From: Streptomyces caniferus
Lineage (GTDB): Bacteria; Actinomycetota; Actinomycetes; Streptomycetales; Streptomycetaceae
DNA: 64,000 nucleotides
Assembly (NCBI RefSeq): GCF_009811555.1
Contig: NZ_BLIN01000005.1
Coordinates: 558,001-622,000, forward strand
Direction: 5' to 3'
A program made the position numbers and the translations under genes. This document shows, piece by piece, positions 56,040-64,000 of this stretch. How positions within the stretch are numbered: the stretch's first letter is position 1; the number at the start of each line of letters is the position of its first letter. The notes below the pieces were generated by a model. That model saw only the letters and a program-made list of their open reading frames with translations. It ran no database searches and was not told the DNA's origin.

Positions 56040-56166
56040 GTGTGGATTCCTTTCCGGAGTTCGTCTGTCTCAGGAGGTTCAGGACGTGTAGACGCAGGAG
56101 GTCCAGGAGGTGATGGGCGGGGAGGGTCTGTCATTTGTTGGGGCCGGGCGGGTGCAGATCCGGGCG

Positions 56167-57201
56167 TCAGCTCGTCGCGGGGACGCGCCACGAGCTGAGT
56201 CGTTTCTCCACTGCCACCAGCAGTTGGTTGAAGGCCACGCCGATGACGGAGATCGTGACGATGCCCGCATACATCTGCGGAATGGCGAAGTTGTACTGGG
56301 AGGCGTTGATGAGATAGCCGAGACCGGCCTTGGCGCCGATCATCTCGGCGGCTACCAGGACGACGATGGACACCGCCCCGGCCAGCCGGATTCCGGTGAA
56401 GATCGTCGGCACCGAGGCCGGCAGGATCACCTTCTGGAACAGTCGCGGGGCGGACAGGTTCATGGACTTCGCCAGCCTCAGGAGGGTGGGGTCGACGGTG
56501 CGTACCGCGCTGATGGTGTTGAACAGGATCGGCCACGCGCACGCGTACACCACGATGGAGATCTTCGACGTCTCGCCGATGCCGAGGAGCAACACGAACA
56601 CCGGTAGCAGGGCCAGCGCGGCGGTGTTGAGGAAGACCTGCAACAACGGATTGAGGAGATCGGCGACGGGCCGGTACCAGCCGATGAGCAGGCCCAGCGG
56701 TACGGACACGACAACGGCGATGCCGAACCCGCTGAACGAACGCACCAGGCTCGCCTCGGCGTTGTCGGCAAGCTGACCGTTCGCCACCAGTTCCCACCAT
56801 GCCCGGGCGACCTCGCTGAACGGCGGCAGGAAGGTCCGGTCCACCAGGCCGAAGCGGGGCGCCAGCTCCCACGCCAGCAGCAGGGCGACGATCGCCGCCG
56901 ACTTGGTGGCGCCGGACAGTGCCGCGCGCAGGAGGCGGCGCAGTATGGCAGCGCGGTGGGGCCGCGGCCTGCTCGTCGCGACCGATGGGGCGGCTCCGGG
57001 TTCCTCGGTGGAGGCCGAGGGCGTGCCGGTGGCCGGCGCGGAGAGTTCCGCCGACGTCTTGGGTCCCTCCGAGGCCTTGAGTTCCGCCCGGGTCTTGGTC
57101 CCCGCCGGGGCCTTGAGTCCTTCCGAGTTCTCGTTTTCGTCCGAAACCGGGAGTCCTTCCGGAGTCCGGCGCCGAGTGCGCGATCCGCTTGCGAGGCTCA
57201 T
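56167..57201 (-). CDS. sulfonate-type ABC transporter permease
   Basis: A 344-residue permease of the SsuC/TauC type with six transmembrane segments after residue 95 and the EAA-loop in KSMNLSAPRLFQKVILPASV. The first ~85 residues are an unusual hydrophilic Glu/Lys/Ala/Pro-rich extension (ENENSEGLKAPAGTKT) not found in typical SsuC. ATG 57201 overlaps the ATPase stop as ATGA. It forms an importer with the adjacent ATPase and binding protein. Confidence 0.88.
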   Translation of the reverse strand: MSLASGSRTRRRTPEGLPVSDENENSEGLKAPAGTKTRAELKASEGPKTSAELSAPATGTPSASTEEPGAAPSVATSRPRPHRAAILRRLLRAALSGATKSAAIVALLLAWELAPRFGLVDRTFLPPFSEVARAWWELVANGQLADNAEASLVRSFSGFGIAVVVSVPLGLLIGWYRPVADLLNPLLQVFLNTAALALLPVFVLLLGIGETSKISIVVYACAWPILFNTISAVRTVDPTLLRLAKSMNLSAPRLFQKVILPASVPTIFTGIRLAGAVSIVVLVAAEMIGAKAGLGYLINASQYNFAIPQMYAGIVTISVIGVAFNQLLVAVEKRLSSWRVPATS

Positions 57202-58049
57202 ACGGAGACCTCCTCCTTCTCCCACAACTGGGTCCTGGTCACCTCGTCGTGCAGGAGCGTCCAGATCTCGTGTCGATACCGTGCGAACTCGGGGCTGGAC
57301 CGCAGGTCGTCCGTCTCCGTACGGGAGTCGAAGTCGATCGGTACGACCTGCTTGATGCGGCCGGGCCTGGAGGTCATGACGGCCACCCGCCGGCCCAGGT
57401 AGACGGCCTCCTCGATGCCGTGGGTGATGAAGACAACGGTCTTTCCGGTGCGCTGCCAGATGCGCAGCAACTCGTCCTGGAGCGACTCCCTGGTCTGGGC
57501 GTCCAGTGCGGCGAACGGCTCGTCCATCAGCAGGACGTCGGGGTCGTAGGCGAGAGAGCGGGCGATGGCCACGCGCTGGCGCATGCCGCCCGACAGCTCG
57601 TGCGGGTGACGGTTCTCGAATCCGGAGAGCCCGACCAGGTCCAGGTACTCGCGGGCCCGCGCGGCACGCTCACGCCGTGGTACGCCGGTCGCCTCCAGGC
57701 CGAACTCGACGTTGCCCAGGGCGGTGCGCCAGGGCAGCAGGGCGTACTGCTGGAAGACGATGCCGCGGTCCAGGCCGGGCCCGGTCACCGGTTCGCCGTC
57801 CAGGAGGATCCGTCCGCCGGTCGGCCGGGCGAGCCCGCCGAGCAGGTCGAGGAGTGTGGACTTGCCGCATCCGCTGGGGCCGACCACGACGACGAACTCC
57901 CCCGCGTCGATCCGCAGGTCGACACCGTCCAGAGCGGTGAACTCGCCCTCCCCGTACGCCGAGCCGCGGCCCTGGCCCCTCCCCCGCCTGGCGGGAAAAG
58001 TCTTGCGCACCTGCTCGAACTCGATCTTGGGTGTGATGGACCCTGACAT
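57198..58049 (-). CDS. sulfonate-type ABC transporter ATPase
   Basis: A 283-residue ATPase of the SsuB/TauB type. Walker A is GPSGCGKSTLLDLLGG, the Q-loop FQQYALLPW, the signature LSGGMRQRVAIARSL, Walker B LLMDEPFAALD, and the H-loop FITHGIEEAV. GGAG lies eight bases before ATG 58049. The gene starts four bases after the binding-protein stop and overlaps the permease gene. Confidence 0.92.
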   Translation of the reverse strand: MSGSITPKIEFEQVRKTFPARRGRGQGRGSAYGEGEFTALDGVDLRIDAGEFVVVVGPSGCGKSTLLDLLGGLARPTGGRILLDGEPVTGPGLDRGIVFQQYALLPWRTALGNVEFGLEATGVPRRERAARAREYLDLVGLSGFENRHPHELSGGMRQRVAIARSLAYDPDVLLMDEPFAALDAQTRESLQDELLRIWQRTGKTVVFITHGIEEAVYLGRRVAVMTSRPGRIKQVVPIDFDSRTETDDLRSSPEFARYRHEIWTLLHDEVTRTQLWEKEEVSV

Positions 58050-58053
58050 GAGA

Positions 58054-59118
58054 TCAGCTCCCGCTCTTGGAGGTCGGCTCGGCCCCGGACGGCTTGCCCT
58101 TCCGGCTGTACGCGTTGAACTCGTTGGTGTAGAGATCCGACGCCTTGACCTGGTCCTTCTCGATGTCACCGCGCTCGCTGAGCCAGTCGATCCACAACTG
58201 GAACTCCTTGTCGGTGATGCGCCCGGCGGTCTCGGCGACGCCGAAGGACTTCCAGTACTTCAGCGGAGCGGTGTCCTCGTTGCGGCCACGCTTCTTGACG
58301 ATCTCGACCTGCCGGGCGATGACCTCATCGCGTGGCCTGGCCCGGGCCCACTCGATGGCGCGCGCGATGCCCGTGACGAACGTGCGCGTGGTGTCGGGGT
58401 TCTGCTTCAGGAAGCGGTCGTTCACCACATACGTGCCGGCCGAAAAGTTGCCGAGCAGCTCGTAGTCCGTGAACAGCGGTCTGATGCCGCCGGCCCGCAG
58501 AGCCTTGTCGCGCAGGATGTCGCCGAGGACGCCCACCTGGATCTGCTTCTGCCGCAGCGACTGCTCGGTGTTCACCGGCGGCACCACCAACGGCTCGGCC
58601 TTCTTGATGTCCGCCTGCGACAGGCCATGGCGTTGCAGATAGATGTCGAGCATCGCCTCGGAGTGCGCCCCGAGGGTGTTCATCCCGATCTTCTTGCCGA
58701 TCAGGTCACGGGCCGAGTGGACCGGGCTGTCCTTGAGGACGTAAAAGCCGTTGTAGGCGGCCTTGTCGACGCCGTAGTAGCTGATGACCGCGGTGATGGG
58801 CGCCTTTCGCGCCGCGAGTTTGACGACGGCTCCGTTGAACGCGCCGCCGAAGTCGACCTGCCCGGTGGCCGCCGACTGGATGTCCTGCGGCCCGCTGATC
58901 GTGTTGCCGACCCACTTCAGCTTCACGTCTTCCAGGAAGCCGAGGTCCTCGGCCAGTTCGGGCAGGATGACGGACCCCGCCCAGCCCTGGTACCGCAAGG
59001 TCTTGGTCTGATTCCCGGCCGAGCCGCCACCTCCGGTGCCGCAGCTGACCGCGACCGCCGAGAGACCCAGCAGGGTGAGGAACTGTCGTCGGTTCGAGGG
59101 GGCTGTCAGCCTGCTCAT
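58054..59118 (-). CDS. sulfonate-type ABC transporter substrate-binding lipoprotein
   Basis: A 354-residue SsuA/TauA-like binding protein. The N terminus reads RRQFLTLLGLSAVAVSCG, a twin-arginine-type signal ending in a lipobox with Cys at about residue 26. The body has LRYQGWAGSVILPELAEDLG, SATGQVDFGGAFNGAV, ARDLIGKKIGMNTLG and PLKYWKSFGVAE, typical of aliphatic sulfonate/nitrate-class proteins. AGGA lies eight bases before ATG 59118. It is the first structural gene of the operon, preceded by the leader peptide. Confidence 0.9.
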   Translation of the reverse strand: MSRLTAPSNRRQFLTLLGLSAVAVSCGTGGGGSAGNQTKTLRYQGWAGSVILPELAEDLGFLEDVKLKWVGNTISGPQDIQSAATGQVDFGGAFNGAVVKLAARKAPITAVISYYGVDKAAYNGFYVLKDSPVHSARDLIGKKIGMNTLGAHSEAMLDIYLQRHGLSQADIKKAEPLVVPPVNTEQSLRQKQIQVGVLGDILRDKALRAGGIRPLFTDYELLGNFSAGTYVVNDRFLKQNPDTTRTFVTGIARAIEWARARPRDEVIARQVEIVKKRGRNEDTAPLKYWKSFGVAETAGRITDKEFQLWIDWLSERGDIEKDQVKASDLYTNEFNAYSRKGKPSGAEPTSKSGS

Positions 59119-59516
59119 GAAAGGTCCTGTTCGGGTGGTGGGCAGAGCGCGGTGGGACGCGTACGGGTACATACGGCGCTACGGACGCGGGTGGGGGTGG
59201 AGGGGTGGCAGGAGGAGCCGGGTGGGTTACGGCACGGGCGTGCCGATGACCGGTGTGGGGTGGCCGAGCGTCCCGCCTCCGCGGCCTGGGCGAGAGCCGC
59301 AGTTGCGATGCCGGCGGCGTGAAGATCGACCGAAGGGCGAAAACGGAAAAGGAAATGCGAATGACGAGGTGAAAGAGGACGGCTCGCTCACCGAATCCGG
59401 CGGATTTTCGGTGGGTGTGCCGCGAGAATCACCGACCGTGCCGAGCCATTCCCAGGCCGGCCGGCGCACCGGGCAAGGATCACGGGGCGCTCAGGAGCCG
59501 GCGCCGGCCAGCAGCT

Positions 59517-59600
59517 CTAGCAGCCGGCGGCACAGATGGCACTGGCCTGGCGTCGCAGATCGACGTGCAGGCGTGCGGTGAAGTTCTCCGAATGACTCAC
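59517..59600 (-). CDS. 27-residue leader peptide, sulfur-operon type
   Basis: A GTG-started frame of 27 codons ends in TAG. It contains RLHVDLRRQASAIC and ends GC, matching the actinomycete leader-peptide pattern RRHxDLxRxxSAxC found ahead of sulfur-assimilation genes, where Cys codons are thought to sense cysteine. No Shine-Dalgarno sequence is present; the predicted transcription start coincides with the GTG, so it is probably leaderless. The frame lies about 400 bases upstream of the sulfonate binding-protein gene, on the same strand. Confidence 0.8.
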   Translation of the reverse strand: MSHSENFTARLHVDLRRQASAICAAGC

Positions 59601-59607
59601 ACTCGGG

Positions 59608-59657
59608 AGGCTGGCAGCGAAAATCAGCCACGTCAATGAGACGAGGGCCCTTGTCTC
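59608..59657 (-). promoter_or_regulatory. leader-peptide promoter and adjacent palindrome
   Basis: On the minus strand TTGACG (59636-59631), a 17-base spacer and CAGCCT (59613-59608) form a -35/-10 pair that puts +1 at about 59600, the leader GTG. Just upstream is a near-perfect 20-bp palindrome with core AAGGGCCCT (59638-59657, two mismatched positions), a possible activator or repressor site. Confidence 0.55.
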
Positions 59658-59817
59658 ACTTTCTGATTCTCCCGCCACGCGCGCGCAGCATTTCGTTCAC
59701 AATCGCGGCCGCACGCAGCCTTCCGTGCATGCCTCGCAGGGGACGGACCGACTCCCACGGACTGGACCGCGCCGGCGTCGTGGCAAGGGCGGCTCCATGA
59801 AGGCCGAGCCGACGCCC

Positions 59818-60297
59818 TCAGCTGGGTGCAGTACCGACCTGCTCGTCGGGGGTGGGGAACCGCGCGACGTACCGCAGGGCCCGCCGCCATGGATCGAACG
59901 CGAAGAGCTGTCGGGGCCGGTGGTAGTGGCGGGCGCAGAACGTATCGAGATCCACATGGATTGTCCGGGGCCGGGAGTCAGCGTGAGGGAGGGCAGCACA
60001 GGTAACTGACAACAACTCGGACTGGCGAGTCCACCCGTCATGATCGAATGCCCATGTTCCGTCTGTGACGTAGACATGGCTTGGATCGCGTGCTTCGCAC
60101 GCCCAGAGGCCGACGGGGCGGAAGCCAGCCGTTGGATAGGTCTCCATAAACGCGTACGCGAGGATGTGGCACGCTCCGGCAGCAAAGAACGGCAAGTCTG
60201 CCCGGCTCCACGACAGTAGTTGGTCTCTTCGCTCTTCGGCAGTTCGCTTGAAGCATGCACTCGGGCGATACACATCGACCAGCATACGAAGGCACAC
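59818..60297 (-). CDS. hypothetical protein with possible Cys-His active site
   Basis: A 159-residue protein I do not recognise by name. Notable stretches are FAAGACHILAYAFMETYP, DPSHVYVTDGTWAFDHDGWT and a C-terminal FCARHYHRPRQLFAFDPWRR. A small-residue-Cys-His helix followed by a beta hairpin with His and Asp is the order seen in papain/transglutaminase-like folds, but this is only a suggestion. The start at 60297 is the first in the frame and may be too long. It lies between the leader and the Eis-like gene. Confidence 0.5.
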   Translation of the reverse strand: MCLRMLVDVYRPSACFKRTAEERRDQLLSWSRADLPFFAAGACHILAYAFMETYPTAGFRPVGLWACEARDPSHVYVTDGTWAFDHDGWTRQSELLSVTCAALPHADSRPRTIHVDLDTFCARHYHRPRQLFAFDPWRRALRYVARFPTPDEQVGTAPS

Positions 60298-60547
60298 AAG
60301 GGCAGCTCCGCCGAACGAGAGGGCCTCTTGAAGGTCGTTTTTCCTTTGGTGCCCGTGAGGGCGACGAGGATCACCGCCGCCAAGTCCGGACGCCTCAACT
60401 CACCCCCGGGCCGGGCTCGGATCGAGCTGGGCTGTGACCGGCCGTGGGCCCGGCCGTAATTCGTTTGACCTGGCCACGGGGCAACGCTGCACTGTGGCGG
60501 GACACCACGCCCCCGTGGTGCCGGTATCCGGGAAGGCAGCGGCAGCA

Positions 60548-61783
60548 ATGGAGATCCGTCCCACGACCGACGAGGACCTCGACGTCTTCGTCGACACACT
60601 CCATGCCGCGTTCGGGCGCTTCCCGGAAACCCCGGCCGAGGGCGGCGGCGGGGTCTGGTGGTCGGCGCTCAAAATAGACCGCAACCTGCTCGCCATGACG
60701 GCGGACGGGCGGCCCGTCGGCACCGCCGGTGCGTACTCCTTCGAACTCACCCTGCCCGGTGAGATCCTCGCCCCGGCCGCCGGGGTGAGCGCCGTGGGCG
60801 TCCTGCCCTCGCACCGCCGTCAAGGCGTGCTCAGCTCGATGATGCGGCATCAGCTCGCCGAGCTGCGGGCCCGAGGAGAGTTCCTCTCCGTACTGCTGGC
60901 CTCCGAATCCCCGATCTACGGCAGGTTCGGCTACGGGCCGGCGACCTACACGCAGCGGCTGACGGTGCCGCGCCACCAGGCCGCCTTCGCCGTCCCCCGG
61001 GCACGCGGAACGGCCGGCGCCCCAGCGAGCGGATCCGACACCGGCTCGGTCGAGCTGCTGCGGCGTGCCGAGTGCGGCGGGATCCTGGAAGAGGTCTACG
61101 ACCGGTACCGCCGCGCACAGCCCGGCGCGCTGTCCCGGCCGCACCGCTGGTGGGCCTTGGGCGCGGGGCAGCCCCCGGTCTCCCCGGCGCCGCGCTACGT
61201 CGCCCTCCACCGTGACGCCGACGGCGTCCCCGACGGGTACGCCAGCTACTCGATCGGCGAGTCCGACACCTTGACGGTCGACGAGACCATCGCCACCGAC
61301 GACGCCGTCTCCACGGCTCTGGCCCGGTTCGTGCTCGGACACGACCTGGTCACTCAGGTCGTGTTCAAGCACGTCCCGCCCGAGGACCCACTGCGCCGGC
61401 AGCTTGTGGACTTCCGCGCCGGCCAAGTGAACGACGACACCGACTGGCTCTGGGTGCGGCTGTTGAACGTCCCGCGTGCGCTGACCGCGCGCGGCTGGTT
61501 CATGGACGGCGAACTCGTCCTCGACGTCGACGACCCGTTCCTCGGCGAGCACGGCCGCTACCTGCTGACCATCCGGGACAGCAAGGCCGACTGCGTCTTG
61601 ACGGACCGAGCGCCCGACCTGTCCCTGGACGTGCGCGACCTCGGCTCGATCTACCTCGGCGGCACCGCCCCCAGCACTCTCGTACGTGCCGGACACGTCC
61701 GGGCCCACCGCCCCGGCGCGGCCGCCCTCGCGGACGCCCTCTTCCGCGCCGAGCGCCCACCGCACTGCCTGCACTGGTTCTGA
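60548..61783 (+). CDS. Eis-like GNAT acetyltransferase
   Basis: A 411-residue protein with the Eis layout: an N-terminal GNAT (VSAVGVLPSHRRQGVLSSMM with the acetyl-CoA loop), a second GNAT-like region, and an SCP2-like C-terminal domain ending HCLHWF, whose terminal Phe carboxylate is catalytic in Eis. SPIYGRFGYGPAT is a further family mark. Family members acetylate aminoglycosides and other amines at several positions; the natural substrate here is unknown. ATG 60548 gives the standard MEIRPTTDED start. Confidence 0.88.
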   Translation: MEIRPTTDEDLDVFVDTLHAAFGRFPETPAEGGGGVWWSALKIDRNLLAMTADGRPVGTAGAYSFELTLPGEILAPAAGVSAVGVLPSHRRQGVLSSMMRHQLAELRARGEFLSVLLASESPIYGRFGYGPATYTQRLTVPRHQAAFAVPRARGTAGAPASGSDTGSVELLRRAECGGILEEVYDRYRRAQPGALSRPHRWWALGAGQPPVSPAPRYVALHRDADGVPDGYASYSIGESDTLTVDETIATDDAVSTALARFVLGHDLVTQVVFKHVPPEDPLRRQLVDFRAGQVNDDTDWLWVRLLNVPRALTARGWFMDGELVLDVDDPFLGEHGRYLLTIRDSKADCVLTDRAPDLSLDVRDLGSIYLGGTAPSTLVRAGHVRAHRPGAAALADALFRAERPPHCLHWF

Positions 61784-61881
61784 CCGCGCGCTCGCCGACC
61801 CGGGTGGGCCGCGAGACGGTCGTCCAGCGCGCAAAAGGAGACCGCCGGCCTCGTGCCGGCGACCGGGAGACGCCGGCGCCC

Positions 61882-61926
61882 ATGCCGTCCATGCCGTCCA
61901 TGCCGTCCATGCCGTCCATGCCGTCC
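61882..61926. repeat. 9-bp minisatellite, 5 units
   Basis: ATGCCGTCC is repeated five times without error in the gap between the convergent Eis-like and YhgE-like genes. Rotated, it matches the 31105-31167 repeat unit at seven of nine positions (CCAYGCCKT). The rest of the 61784-61992 gap shows nothing else. Confidence 0.9.
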
Positions 61927-61992
61927 ACGGTCGTCGGTACCACGCGCTCCTCGCTTCGCTTTCGGCCTCCCGGTACGACGCTCGGCGTCCCC

Positions 61993-63936
61993 CTACAGGG
62001 CGACATCAGGATGAAGGCGCCCCACCGTCCACACCCGTTGCCGCCGCACGGCGAGGGCGGTCACGGCGAGGAGGCCTGCGGTGAAGGCCAGGAGGACGGC
62101 GAAATCGCGCACGAGGTTTCCGGTGAGTCCGCCCGAGACGGTGACACGCAGTCCGTCGACGAGGTAGGTCATCGGGAGCATCGGGTTCAGCACCTGGAAG
62201 AAGGCCGGTTCGGTGGGCAGTGGGTAGAGGCCGCCCGAGGCGGTGAGCTGCAGGATGAGCAGGACCAGCGACAGGACGTCGCCGGGCACCCCGAAGACGG
62301 TGCGCAGACAGTGGTCGACGGCCACGAACGCCGCCGCCCCGGTGACCAGGAGCGCGAGCATCCAGAAGCCGTGGACGGGGTTGAGTCCGAGGGCCAGGTC
62401 GACGACGCCGTAGAGCACGAGTGCCCCCACGGCGCCGAGCAGCGCGGCCGGCAGCCATCCCGCGACGGCGGTGGTGAAGGCGCCGACCCGGCCGACGAGG
62501 GCACGGGTGTTGAGGGGGCGCAGCAGCAGGTAGGCGAAGAGGCCGAACACCCATAGGGCGATGCCGAAGAAGAACGGGGCCAGGCCGCGTCCGTAGACCC
62601 CGGCCGGATGCAGGTTTCCCCGGTCGATGTGCACCGGCGTGCCCAGCACCTCGGCGGCGTGTGCGACCTGGTCGGGGCTGGTGCGGGGGATCTTGTGCAG
62701 TCCGTCGTCGACGGTGCGGGAGACCTCCGAGGCACCGCCGTGCGCCTGTTCGGCGGCGGCATGCAGGGCGCCGGATCCCTTTTCCAGGGTGCCGAGCCCT
62801 TCGACGAGGCCGTGCGCGCCGTCGGCCGCACTCCGGGAACCGGTGTCGACGAGGCGGAGCGGGGTGTGCAGGGCCAGCACGTCGCGCCGGAGTGAGCCCA
62901 CGTCGTCCTGGAGGCGCTCGGCTTCCCGGAGGGAGCGGCGGGCGTTGTTCTCCGCGGCGGCGGCCCGTCCGTCGAGGGCGGTGGCGGTCGAGTCCAGGCT
63001 GCGGGCGTGTCCCAGGGCCCTGCGGTAGACCGGGTCGTCCCGCAGTTCGGGGTGGGAGTCGGCCAGATCGGTCAGGTCGCCCACGGCCCGTGAGGTGCCT
63101 TTGCGGGTGGCGCTGGTGGCGGTGTGCACGGCGTCGAGTCCGTCGGTGGTCAGCCGCGCGGTGCTCACCAAGGCGGAGACGGCCCCGGGAAGCCGGTCGG
63201 CGGCGGCCTGGTCCAGGCGGCCCGCGAGGTCGTCGATCTGTCCGGTGGCCCGGGCGATCTGCCGTGCACCGGCGGCGACTCCGGTGGCCCCGTCGTGCAG
63301 GGTGGAGGTCGCCGAGGCGACCGTGGAGGTGCCCTGCTGGGCCACGCGGGTGGCCCCCACCAGCCGGTGTGCGCCGTCGGAGGCGGTGGTCAGCTTGTCC
63401 CGTACGTCCGACAACTCGCCGTAGACGCTGCGCACATAGGCGGCATGGGTGGCGGAGTTGACCTGGTCCTGCAGTTTGGTCTGCACCACCTCGGTCATGA
63501 TGCCGGCGATGTAGTTGTTGGCATCGTTGAGTTCGATCCGGATGCCGGCCTGCTTCGGGCGGGTGTCGGCGCCGGTGGCCAGCTTGTGGCTGAAGTCGGA
63601 CGGAATGTGGATGGTGAAGAAGTAGCGGCCGTGCTCCAGCCCGTCCCGCGCTTCGTCCTGGCCGACGAAGTGCCAGTCGAACGTGCCGGATGCCTTGAGC
63701 TGCTTCACGAGCTGATCTCCGGCGTCCACCCGGCGGCCCTGCTTCGCATGCGCCAGATGATCCTGGTTGACGACGGCGACCGGCATACGGTCCGTCTTGC
63801 CGTACGGGTCCCAGTTCGCCCAGAGGTACATGGCGCCGTACAGCAACGGCACCAGACAGAGCAGTAACGGGACCAGGCGGCGCATCGGACCGCGGAAGCG
63901 CCGGAGTTCCAGCAGCGCCAGCTTGACGGCCTTCAT
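61993..63936 (-). CDS. YhgE/Pip-domain membrane protein
   Basis: A 647-residue protein of the YhgE/Pip, ABC-2-permease-like family. A first transmembrane helix (LVPLLLCLVPLLYGAMYLWA, residues 21-40) is followed by VVNQDHLAHAKQG, then a long extracellular helical region with repeated small-residue heptads (about 190-440) and five C-terminal helices from about residue 450, including LNPMLPMTYLVDGLR. Members export hydrophobic compounds or act as phage/virulence surface proteins. Its start overlaps the stop of an upstream gene (ATGA), so it is part of an operon running in from the right. Confidence 0.87.
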   Translation of the reverse strand: MKAVKLALLELRRFRGPMRRLVPLLLCLVPLLYGAMYLWANWDPYGKTDRMPVAVVNQDHLAHAKQGRRVDAGDQLVKQLKASGTFDWHFVGQDEARDGLEHGRYFFTIHIPSDFSHKLATGADTRPKQAGIRIELNDANNYIAGIMTEVVQTKLQDQVNSATHAAYVRSVYGELSDVRDKLTTASDGAHRLVGATRVAQQGTSTVASATSTLHDGATGVAAGARQIARATGQIDDLAGRLDQAAADRLPGAVSALVSTARLTTDGLDAVHTATSATRKGTSRAVGDLTDLADSHPELRDDPVYRRALGHARSLDSTATALDGRAAAAENNARRSLREAERLQDDVGSLRRDVLALHTPLRLVDTGSRSAADGAHGLVEGLGTLEKGSGALHAAAEQAHGGASEVSRTVDDGLHKIPRTSPDQVAHAAEVLGTPVHIDRGNLHPAGVYGRGLAPFFFGIALWVFGLFAYLLLRPLNTRALVGRVGAFTTAVAGWLPAALLGAVGALVLYGVVDLALGLNPVHGFWMLALLVTGAAAFVAVDHCLRTVFGVPGDVLSLVLLILQLTASGGLYPLPTEPAFFQVLNPMLPMTYLVDGLRVTVSGGLTGNLVRDFAVLLAFTAGLLAVTALAVRRQRVWTVGRLHPDVAL

Positions 63937-64000
63937 GTGTCGGCGTCCTTTCGGGGAACGGCCGTCCCGGCGGTCGGGAGACGGTCGGCCGGGACCGTCT
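63933..64000 (-). CDS. 3' end of upstream gene in YhgE operon (partial)
   Basis: On the minus strand an open frame from the window edge ends ...AGTAVPRKDADT and stops at TGA 63935-63933, overlapping the YhgE ATG by the ATGA pattern. Only 22 codons are inside the window. In related loci this place is often taken by another YhgE-like or ABC ATPase gene; the product cannot be named here. Confidence 0.55.
   Translation of the reverse strand, partial: TVPADRLPTAGTAVPRKDADT

Noticed and set aside
61500..62006. Minus-strand frame encoding MDG repeats
   Set aside because: It is antisense to the Eis-like gene and only reflects the minisatellite; no family-like sequence.

Overview
The window is high-GC DNA (about 70% G+C) with the codon bias, short AGGAGG-type ribosome sites, many ATGA/TGATG gene overlaps and gene content (SpoIIE-type phosphatase, heterotetrameric sarcosine oxidase, Tap-family secreted peptidase, many secreted small proteins, cytochrome P450) of a Streptomyces-like actinomycete. 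It looks like chromosomal DNA, with one near-complete insertion sequence and scattered gene and IS remnants. I found no rRNA, tRNA or CRISPR array.

Left part (1-9.9 kb): a tightly coupled operon runs permease, glutamine-synthetase-like ligase, FluG-type amidohydrolase, M20 amidohydrolase and ornithine aminotransferase; it probably handles an amine or amino-acid nitrogen source. An ankyrin-repeat gene remnant follows, then a divergent LysR/SDR pair with a clear LysR-type operator, a GNAT acetyltransferase and a tiny LPFR protein. From 10.2 to 13.7 kb lies a three-gene signalling cassette: a receiver-glutaredoxin-like-thioredoxin-reductase fusion, a soluble histidine kinase with a cNMP-binding-like domain, and a UBP-type zinc finger. 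A PiT phosphate transporter with a small membrane partner comes next.

From 15.4 to 23.5 kb a GntR/FCD regulator faces a full sarcosine-degradation operon, glyA-soxBDAG-purU, in which sarcosine oxidase makes glycine and methylene-THF, GlyA converts these to serine, and PurU releases formate and THF. A perfect 12-bp palindrome lies between regulator and operon. From 23.8 to 30 kb there are small genes (EF-hand, two secreted proteins, GNAT, DinB, PPOX, zinc ribbon) mixed with a 5'-truncated reductase and an IS5 remnant.

From 30.1 to 33.6 kb a minus-strand group has an MfnB-like furan-phosphate synthase, an aldehyde dehydrogenase remnant, a zinc alcohol dehydrogenase and an O-methyltransferase-like protein; this resembles a small furan biosynthetic cluster. 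From 34 to 47 kb are secreted proteins, an AraC/hydrolase pair, a P450, a DUF4097/RHH pair, an IS5-family element with a probable -1 frameshift, a secreted serine protease, a nucleotidyltransferase, a Tap-type peptidase and a VOC protein.

The right part holds a large SpoIIE-type sensor phosphatase, an orphan lipoprotein solute-binding protein preceded by a perfect 20-bp inverted repeat, a glycosyltransferase, a hydrolase/MerR pair with its operator, and a sulfonate-type ABC transporter plus TauD-like dioxygenase operon. That operon is headed by a 27-codon, probably leaderless, leader peptide of the actinomycete RRHxDLxRxxSAxC class. The end carries an Eis-like acetyltransferase, a second 9-bp minisatellite, a YhgE/Pip membrane protein and the 3' end of one further gene. 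Function calls rest on reading translated motifs by eye; no database search was run.
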